DNA from: Saccoglossus kowalevskii
Lineage: Eukaryota; Hemichordata; Enteropneusta; Harrimaniidae
DNA length: 13,428 nucleotides
NCBI RefSeq assembly: GCF_000003605.2
Contig: NW_003130863.1
Span: 121,982 to 135,409, forward strand
Direction: 5' to 3'
Below, piece after piece: positions 8,301 through 13,428 of the stretch. The first letter of the stretch is position 1. Each line of letters starts with the position of its first letter. A model generated the notes under the pieces. That model was not told the origin of the DNA. It searched no databases and worked only from the letters and a program-made list of their open reading frames with translations. The position numbers and the translations under genes were made by a program.

Positions 8301-11300
8301 GTCTTAGAAAAAAAAAATATTTTAACATTTTCATGATATACTGTTTGTTTATGTCTCCGCAATAAGCCTTTTCACAATTATGCAGCCATCTTTAAATCCC
8401 CTTGATGCAATGCATCAGAAATTAAAATTTCTAAATTTGGGAAATATTTGCAATAAGTAAGTTGATTTAGATCCAGTGCTATGAGATATCCTCAGTATGC
8501 ATGTTCAAATTTGCAAATTGCGTATGGATTTCAGAATTCTAGTAGTAAGACAACTGGATGTATTGTGTATATGTGATGCATATCCCAAATAAATTGTTAC
8601 TTTACAATTTATTCCTTTTGGTTGTAGTTTTACAGAACCTGTTAATTATAATAGAAAGACTTTTGTTAGATAACCACCAACGATTGAATGATGAAATAAC
8701 AAGGTATGAAATATTATTATTGTAATGTTTATTTCATTAAGTATTTCTTGACCAAAAAAGCTTAGTGAGTCACAATATTAATAGTTTTTAAAGAATTACA
8801 GTATTTGCTCTGGTAGAAGAACACATAAACTAATAATTGCATTTACTGTATCTGGATCATAATGTGTTTTATTTTGACCATCAACACACCCATGTCATTT
8901 ACAAAAGTACTTGATTTTGTGTTATAGAATTTACTTAAAGGCCAGTGGCCATGACAACTGTGTACATTCATATGTAAATAAACAATGCATAACAAGCACA
9001 TGCATATTTGTTGCTAGGCTTAGTGTGGGACCCACATCAAATATATTCCATTGAAATTAACACTGCAACTACAATATTTTGTGTCAAAATCTGTCTATAA
9101 TTATTCGTTTCATTCTTTTCAACAGTATGTGAACTTATTCAATTCACTGTCAATCCTTTTTATGAAAAAAATGATAAGATCAAATGATATACATACAATG
9201 CCATTTTAGCAGAATTTTTCCGATATGACAATGAAAGCACATTTCCTCTTTTGAAAACCCACTAAAAATATTGTCAATTTTTAAATAATTCTAGACATCA
9301 AATTCTACCTTGTAGTATATCGTTTTGTTCTCCACATATCACTGAGCAACATTTTGAGATACTATAATATGTACTTGCCATGGGAAACAATGGTAAACTA
9401 CCTTAAAACAGTCAAAACATGCTATTTTCACTGTATTTTTCTCTGAACTGAGTATGGTGTTCCAAAATTTTCAATTCATTTTCTTCAATCCTTCTAATAT
9501 GATGTATCAAATTTGTAAAAATAATGAAAATGACAATAATTAACTTTTGTGTAGATTTACCTTAAAGTATGTCTTATTTGGCAAGTTTTATATCATTTCA
9601 ATCAAAATTTATGTAAAAACGATTGTTTTTTTTCTAGTCATTATTTACATGCATTAGTAGCTACACTAGTGCATCCAGCATGGACACTCCGGCAAAGTGC
9701 ACAACAATGCTGCAAGAAAGTTCTGCGAACACCTGGTGGTACTGAAGTGGCATACAGTCTATTAAAAGAATACAGGAAACTGCTATCTTCACAAAAGGTA
9801 CTGATGAAATGAGCTGAGTTGTGCTAAATATATATCATTCAAAATTACAATCTTGCCATACATTATGGGCTGCATATAGCACCATGAGGGCAGATTACAA
9901 CACTATGGGGGCAGCGTATAGCACTATGGGACAACATGTAGCACTATGGGGCAGCATATAGTGCTATAGAGGCTGCACGTAGAGCTATACGGGCAGCACA
10001 TAATGCTAAAGGGGCAGCATATAGTGCTATAGTGGCAGCTTATAACACTATATAGGGCAGCATATTATTTGAATATGTCTGTCTGTTGGACATAATATTG
10101 TGAAGATGTGTACTAGTATGTAATTTTGTTTTGCAATTCAAAACAAAATGGCTGACACAGATTGTCTGTGCCTGTGGTATTTTGTGAATTCTCACATCTT
10201 ACACTTCAATACAGATGTGTACATCTTTCATATGTGCTCACACTAACTAATAAAATCTATTCACTTAACAGGTGCAGGATTATGAGAACCTTCTTACCAG
10301 TGAAGAAAGTAGTGCAGAACCCTCAAAGGTGATACGTCCACAGATACTTGTCAGTGGATTGAGTATGGTTGTCTTAGGACCAGATTTTACTGATAGTAAG
10401 GAATGTCATGCCTTGGCTATGGAAATACTTTTTGACACACATCATCCATGTATAGGTAAGAATAGAGTAATTTGGAGTACTGTACATGTTGTAATTTATT
10501 CATCAATTGAGAGTAAAAGGTTGTCACTTGGTTCTGAATAGTTGCCAGAAAGATTACTAAAAATATTGCATCACTGGTCACCATGTTAGTTCTTATTTGG
10601 TTGATGTCACTTTCATTCCTGTGTTGTCTGTTACTTTTTCTACACTTTTATTCTGAAACTCGGTTATATGAAGAATTTTTTATGAGAAATTTTTGCAATT
10701 GTGAATGGAAATAAAAATTCTTGGAAAAGGACACATCAACAACAGTTGTTATGTCTGATGCATTGTTGACCCATTGTCCTTGTATATGTCTTGTCAACAT
10801 GTTCTAAGGAGAATCAAGGGTTCATAAAATAAGGGTTTGCATTATTCATAACCCTGTATGGTAATATGCAATGAAGGTCACATAAGATGTAAACTCTTGT
10901 GCTTTGTGAACATTTAAATTTGAAAGCAATTTAATTTTGTGCACATCAATCAACCATAGTTCTAACCAAAACTGTCACAGAAGGCAATAATTGTTTGTGT
11001 AAACAGAAATGAGCGAAATTATTGTTACTTTTACACATTTTGCAAAAAGCACTGACACTATCAAAATGATCCGAGATGAACGACAAACATGTTCATTTGC
11101 ACACTCACTAAATTACATTATTTCTAAAAATGTAGGTTTATTTTCAATTCATGTGTGAATTTCATCACATATCACACCCTTCATACCTTATTATATATTT
11201 CCATGACGATATATTATGAAAGTCAAACTGGTTTTCAATTGACATGAATGTTATAGAAATCATCTTGTTTGATGCAGCCTCCTAGGTTGGATACCGTGTT

Positions 11301-12645
11301 TATCTTTATCTGGCTTCCTACCAAAGTACTGCTCGGGGACTGTTTTCTTAGAGATCACTGTCTCTCTGTTTAGTTTGTAAATGTGCATGTATTTGTGAAT
11401 TACATGTACCTTCAATTTTGTTTATGTCTCTTGTTTGTGTACCCCTATCTTATTGATTATTATATATTTCTATCAGTGGTAATTGTATGGCATGTGTAGT
11501 AAAGTCAGTAAAGTTGATTACATTTATATGGTCATACTTGTTTAATTCCTAGTATATGCTAACCCAAACCTTTGGACTGATTTACTGGTAAAATTGAAGG
11601 TGGAGCCACTCCAGTTTGTGGCTGAAAAAGCTGAGGAAATATTCACCAAAATTACATCAGGAAATGAAATTACAGAGGTATGTAGAGGATTGTTTTTCTT
11701 ACTTTCAGCAGTACTAGGATTACAAGTGTAATATGCTGGAGTTGTGTAATGATATTAAATTTATTGTTATTGAAAGTTTGAAAATGTGGTTGTCTCTGAA
11801 ACATTAAAATTTGTCTTAAGACAAGTATTTATTAGATAAAGTTGTGCAACTTTTCAATGTATGATGATATTGCAATGGCGCACCGTGAGTTCCATCTGTG
11901 GCTATCAAAAACAATTTCCCACAAATAGCACCACAAAATGGAATGAATGATACGACCTACAGTAATATTGTGAACGGAGAAGTGAAAGGTTAATTTTAGT
12001 TCTGCTCTTGAAAAGCAAACAAATTTGTGCGTATGCAAGGACACTCGAAAATCAATGAGACCAACACTAGTTCATCAGTTCTTCCACAAACTCACTCACT
12101 CATTTACATTTATTATTTCTAGAAATGTTCAGATTTTATGATAATGTCTCAATTCAAATGGTCCATGTATCTTCATTGTATTATATGGCTTATGTGTCCT
12201 CGCAAGCTTGGGCGTTTCTACCACACGACTTCGGGCCGCCAAAGCTGCATCAGTCTATACTAAATAATGCTGTTTTGTCCTTGTATATTGCAAACCCAAC
12301 AAAAACCAATTAATATTCACAACGAAGAATTTTTCATGATTTGATGATTTTACGACATTCAAAATTTTGCTAAAGTCATCAACACTTATGAAATTTGAGT
12401 TTACAGAATCATTATTATCTTGACATTGGTTCCGATATGTTTTATATATTGTTTTCCTTTTTATAGCCTCAACTAAATGCATTGAAGACACTAGTTCGTA
12501 TTGCACCAAGTGAAATGCTTCCACGCGTCATTACTCATTGTGTCAGTTTCCTTGGGACGGCGGAACTTTACAACATCACCCAGGATGAGTTTGCCATTTT
12601 GCTGACACCAGAAGGAGAGTTGTATAATAAATCAGTGCTTGCAAG
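4576..12645 (+). CDS. GCN1: GCN1 (partial, internal part): eIF2-alpha kinase GCN2 activator, HEAT-repeat protein; 12 exons
   Basis: GCN1 is a very large cytosolic HEAT-repeat protein (about 2,670 residues in human). It binds translating or collided ribosomes and, with its partners, activates the kinase GCN2, which phosphorylates eIF2-alpha in the integrated stress response. That role is family knowledge. The sequence shows twelve exons at 4576-4684, 5004-5078, 5990-6118, 6825-6974, 7194-7368, 7690-7842, 7961-8053, 8628-8703, 9638-9797, 10272-10455, 11553-11677 and 12467-12645. Joined, they give about 535 residues in the same order as vertebrate GCN1, with no missing block. Islands include LRSPENV, DLSQY, VLSGIGS, VHEGTLVHA, LALWC, GDTLLQ, QTVEK and DEFAIL. 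All introns are GT-AG, and phases match at every junction. The exons lie N-terminal to the eEF3-like and GCN2-binding regions, which must be downstream. No start codon, stop codon or promoter is in the window. An extra A in the fifth exon breaks the frame. The gene identity is very secure. Confidence 0.96.
5004..5078 (+). CDS. GCN1: GCN1 exon B
   Basis: Exactly 25 codons lie between TTTTTCAG and G|GTAATT, in phase 1 to 1. The peptide VSEMLGGLSIDLSQYSKDL aligns with the vertebrate segment containing LDLSQYAMDI. The preceding intron is 319 bp. Confidence 0.94.
5329..5357. repeat. Poly-T tract, 29 bases
   Basis: An uninterrupted run of T in intron B-C. It could be the tail of a retroposed sequence on the - strand, but neither a box A/B promoter nor flanking direct repeats are visible, so a simple repeat is the safer call. 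Confidence 0.9.
5832..5949. repeat. Duplicated segment just upstream of exon C
   Basis: Two copies, 5832-5878 and 5895-5949, share CAATCAGGAAAC and then TACAGTGCATTGTGGGTAA. They differ in the spacer between these two blocks (2 versus 10 bases). The second copy ends 40 bp before the exon C acceptor. The preserved block may simply be recent or may be a binding site. Confidence 0.82.
5990..6118 (+). CDS. GCN1: GCN1 exon C
   Basis: This exon has 43 codons, in phase 1 to 1, with acceptor TTTTTTGCAG and donor G|GTACGA. It reads HLHSKNELARDEAVDASKN and then LAKQCSD, against vertebrate HLKSNSPRLMDEAVLALRN and LARQCSD. The open frame runs on past the donor into the intron to about 6366, but that tail has no GCN1 similarity. 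The splice to exon D recreates the conserved GSEGKLTV. Confidence 0.95.
6549..6636 (+). other. Long imperfect hairpin, similar in shape to a microRNA precursor
   Basis: The arm 6549-6583 pairs with 6601-6636 across a 17-base loop. I count 26 paired positions in 34 without gaps. These include a perfect 10-bp stem next to the loop (AGGCAGTACA with TGTACTGCCT) and a perfect block at the base (AAGAATAC with GTATTCTT). Small internal mismatches separate the blocks. Length and mismatch pattern fit an intronic microRNA precursor, but a decayed palindromic MITE would look similar. I recognise no known microRNA seed. Confidence 0.45.
6694..6735. repeat. 21-bp tandem duplication
   Basis: ATTCTGGTATTACCTTTTGCC is directly repeated with a single C to T change (6694-6714 and 6715-6735). 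It is probably a replication-slippage product. Confidence 0.9.
6825..6974 (+). CDS. GCN1: GCN1 exon D
   Basis: This exon has 50 codons, in phase 1 to 1, with acceptor TGCTTTCAG and donor G|GTGATT. It contains GSEGKLTVTMQRMGVLSGIG and later FIPYLQLE. These match vertebrate GSEGKLTVVAQKMSVLSGIG and FIPFLQQE, among the best-conserved stretches in the window. Confidence 0.96.
7194..7368 (+). CDS. GCN1: GCN1 exon E, carrying a one-base frameshift
   Basis: Acceptor CTCCACAG and donor G|GTAAGC bound 175 bases. Flanking phases require a multiple of three, so 174 would be expected. The first part reads VHEGTLVHALSVLALWC through EWFKK in one frame. The second part, GITLKTSTSPVRNGYLLCML and then AAFQG, lies in another frame and aligns with vertebrate LKTSTSAVRHAYLQCML. 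The switch falls in seven A at 7289-7295; six would keep the frame. As written, the unshifted frame meets TGA at the start of the next exon after splicing. A homopolymer sequencing error is the simplest explanation. A null allele or transcript slippage is possible. Confidence 0.93.
7369..7689 (+). other. GCN1 intron E-F (321 bp)
   Basis: Bounded by GTAAGC and ATATAG. An open + strand frame runs through this intron into exon F (7350-7859), but the intron part has no GCN1 similarity, and splicing joins FQG directly to DTLLQ. Confidence 0.88.
7690..7842 (+). CDS. GCN1: GCN1 exon F
   Basis: This exon has 51 codons, in phase 1 to 1, with acceptor ATATATAG and donor G|GTATGT. It contains GDTLLQGMDVMPLLLQTVEK and later TEGLTAASLLVKLS, against vertebrate GDTLLQALDLLPLLIQTVEK and TEGVAAALLLLKLS. 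The homologous frame is intact again here, so the break in exon E is confined to one base. Confidence 0.97.
7961..8053 (+). CDS. GCN1: GCN1 exon G
   Basis: This exon has 31 codons, in phase 1 to 1, with acceptor TTTACACAG and donor G|GTAAGT. It reads ESKLGQFWNTILNAKKQLF followed by VSDKFL, against vertebrate EAKLSSFWQLIVDEKKQVF followed by TSEKFL. The preceding intron, 118 bp, is the shortest in the window. Confidence 0.95.
8054..8627 (+). other. GCN1 intron G-H (574 bp)
   Basis: Bounded by GTAAGT and TTGTAG. A short palindrome, TGATGCAATGCATCA, lies near 8403. Nothing else is recognised. Confidence 0.85.
8628..8703 (+). CDS. GCN1: GCN1 exon H
   Basis: This is a short exon of 76 bases, in phase 1 to 2, with acceptor GGTTGTAG and donor AG|GTATGA. 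It reads VLQNLLIIIERLLLDNHQRL, aligning with vertebrate ALCTVLHLTERLFLDHPHRL. It is the least conserved exon, but the ERL.LD..HRL pattern and the matching phases support it. Confidence 0.9.
8704..9637 (+). other. GCN1 intron H-I (934 bp)
   Basis: Bounded by GTATGA and a strong pyrimidine tract ending TTTCTAG. AT-rich, with no repeat or gene recognised. Confidence 0.83.
9638..9797 (+). CDS. GCN1: GCN1 exon I
   Basis: This exon has 160 bases, in phase 2 to 0, with acceptor TTTTTTTTCTAG and donor AAG|GTACTG. It reads HYLHALVATLVHPAWTLRQS, then AQQ, and ends LLKEYRKLLSSQK. The vertebrate counterpart is YHRALVAVLLSRTWHVRRQAQQ and LLEELKTVLSSHK, so the helix-turn-helix HEAT pattern is retained. 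Confidence 0.94.
9863..10066. repeat. Minisatellite, 20-21 bp units, about 10 copies, in intron I-J
   Basis: Units follow the pattern TATGGGGCAGCATATAGCAC. Several units replace AGCAC by AGTGC, so that ATAGCACTAT alternates with its own reverse complement ATAGTGCTAT while the GGGGCAGC part keeps its direction. Units are 70-90% alike by eye, so the array is moderately old. Confidence 0.9.
10123..10149. repeat. Perfect 11-bp inverted repeat
   Basis: ATTTTGTTTTG and CAAAACAAAAT flank a 5-base spacer (CAATT). It lies about 55 bp after the minisatellite and 122 bp before exon J. Being AT-rich, it could form a small hairpin in the transcript; no role is implied. Confidence 0.85.
10272..10455 (+). 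CDS. GCN1: GCN1 exon J
   Basis: This exon has 184 bases, in phase 0 to 1, with acceptor CACTTAACAG and donor ATAG|GTAAGA. It reads VQDYENLLTSEESSAEPSKV and later ALAMEILFDTHHPCI. The second half aligns with vertebrate QLAQEMLIISHHPSL. The first half is an acidic, variable linker, as in other GCN1 proteins. The frame stays open past the donor to 10541, but that extension is intronic. Confidence 0.92.
10456..11552 (+). other. GCN1 intron J-K (1,097 bp)
   Basis: The longest complete intron in the window, bounded by GTAAGA and CCTAG. AT-rich; I see no gene, tandem repeat or element end. Confidence 0.83.
11553..11677 (+). CDS. GCN1: GCN1 exon K
   Basis: This exon has 125 bases, in phase 1 to 0, with acceptor AATTCCTAG and donor GAG|GTATGT. 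The peptide NPNLWTDLLVKLKVEPLQFV followed by AEKAEEIFTKI aligns with the vertebrate region GLWPALLARMKIDPEAFI...LDQIIPRM. Similarity is moderate, but the order, phase and splice signals fit. Confidence 0.9.
11678..12466 (+). other. GCN1 intron K-L (789 bp)
   Basis: Bounded by GTATGT and TATAG. The open frames at 11832-12044 (-) and 12125-12313 (+) match no family I know. A slightly GC-richer stretch near 11875-12050 could be old repeat DNA. Confidence 0.82.
12467..12645 (+). CDS. GCN1: GCN1 exon L (last in window)
   Basis: This exon has 179 bases, in phase 0 to 2, with acceptor CTTTTTATAG and donor CAAG|GTAAGT. It contains NALKTLVRIAPSEMLPRVI and DEFAILLTPEGELYNKSVL. The latter matches vertebrate EEFAIMQTPAGELYDKSII strongly. 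The next conserved segment, a lysine-rich KKANMKRE-type region, is not found before 13428, so the following exon must lie beyond the window. Confidence 0.95.
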
Positions 12646-13078
12646 GTAAGTACACAGTCATGTCAAATCATCATGCTGTCGTTCACCACCATTTTTCGCT
12701 AACAAAGTGTAATATGTCAAGTATTGTTGCGGATAGTGGTATGCGATTAGTGCTATAATGGAGGCATATGTGGTCATGTAACCTAATTAATATGCATAAC
12801 TGTAATGTATTAGGCAATAAATAAATACCAGATGTGCTTCTAATATAGTAAATACAGTATTCCTTATTTGTACTTCATGTCATCAGTATTCTTAGCACAT
12901 GGAGTTCTTTTTAAGCTTTTTGTGACTTTCCAAGTTGTTGGACTGGCAGCCATTTTCGTCCATTATTAAAACATTTTTTGGAGAAAGTCTGTAATAATTT
13001 CTCTTGCACTAATTTTGAAGTTTGAATGTCAAAAGATGTGACTATGATGTCATTGACTTTTTATGTTTGCAGAGATTT
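12646..13078 (+). other. Start of the next GCN1 intron; possible repeat fragments
   Basis: Begins with the consensus donor GTAAGT. CCTAATTAATATGCATAA near 12782 resembles the box of the array at 297-1260, and GGACTGGCAGCCATTTT near 12940 resembles the box of the array at 2093-2990. These short matches suggest degraded copies of the same repeat family. Confidence 0.45.
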
Positions 13079-13428
13079 ATTTTATTTGTATAAGAAGTGC
13101 TACCGTTAAAGTCCTAATATAAACCGCATACGTAATAGTAACCGCACCCCCAATTCCAGCTTCGGGGTTAAAGAGTTCTTAACAAAAATTGAAAACTTGA
13201 AAAGTACCTATTACTAACCGCACCCCCAATTCAACAAGACCATGACTGACTTCATTGTTTCAAACAGCTGTTCCAAAACGGCATTGTTCCTAATCCTATT
13301 CATTTGTTTCGACAACATGCCTAAAAATATTCACACCTATTTATTGTTCAGCGGTGATAAGATGTCAGACAGGCAATGAAACTGCTTTTGTTCTGGCGGC
13401 GACCTCTGTCAATACTCTTTCTGAATAC
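13079..13428. repeat. Unidentified repeat-like segment at the right edge
   Basis: Base composition shifts upward in GC. TAACCGCACCCCCAATTC occurs exactly at 13139-13156 and 13215-13232, 76 bp apart, with a related AAACCGCATACG just before the first copy. It looks like the terminal or promoter region of a mobile element that continues beyond the window, but no protein or element end can be identified. No GCN1 exon is present. Confidence 0.45.

Noticed and set aside
11000-12165. Possible relation between 11090-11150 and 12080-12140 (TTATTTCTAxAAATGT and nearby words)
   Set aside because: The shared words are short and AT-rich, and the alignment needs several gaps; not strong enough to call a repeat.
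12255-12524. Antisense open frame over exon L
   Set aside because: It overlaps the conserved GCN1 exon and intron on the other strand and shows no similarity to any family.
1-13428. tRNA, rRNA, CRISPR array, bacterial operon or phage genes
   Set aside because: No cloverleaf with box A/B signals, no ribosomal RNA motifs, no regularly spaced short identical repeats with unique spacers, and no compact coding. The spliced gene structure shows a eukaryotic genome.

Overview
This window is animal nuclear DNA, most likely from a marine invertebrate. It is AT-rich, with short GT-AG exons separated by longer introns, decayed DNA transposons and diverged tandem arrays. It carries no operons or bacterial signals. 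The phylum cannot be fixed from the sequence. The coding exons resemble vertebrate GCN1 clearly but not closely, and the arrays are of a kind common in bivalve, hemichordate and lancelet genomes.

The only real host gene is an internal part of GCN1 (eIF2-alpha kinase GCN2 activator) on the + strand. Twelve consecutive exons lie between about 4576 and 12645. They encode about 535 residues of the N-terminal HEAT-repeat region, roughly human residues 250-780 by recalled alignment. Splice phases are consistent across every junction. The start of the gene lies left of the window and most of it lies to the right, so both window ends are probably intron. The fifth exon has one A too many in a run of seven A (7289-7295), which breaks the reading frame; the homologous frame resumes directly afterwards.

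Positions 1-4575 are probably one long intron packed with repeats. Positions 297-1260 hold a tandem array with a 142-149 bp period. Positions 1435-3729 hold a dead Tigger/pogo (Tc1/mariner) element with terminal inverted repeats, TA target duplications and a broken transposase. A second element sits inside it at 2040-3107. It has AGTCCC-type ends, a terminal hairpin, a probable 8-bp target duplication and its own tandem array of about 140-149 bp period. The two arrays share a motif around AACTTGGTACATAGAT, so they look related.

The other introns hold a T29 tract, a duplicated segment just upstream of exon C, a miRNA-precursor-like hairpin, a 21-bp tandem duplication, a 20-21 bp minisatellite of about ten units and a perfect 11-bp inverted repeat. 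The last 350 bp carry a GC-richer direct repeat that may be the edge of another element. I see no second host gene, rRNA, tRNA or CRISPR array. The most useful items to follow up are the GCN1 frameshift, the nested transposon with its array, and the intronic hairpin.
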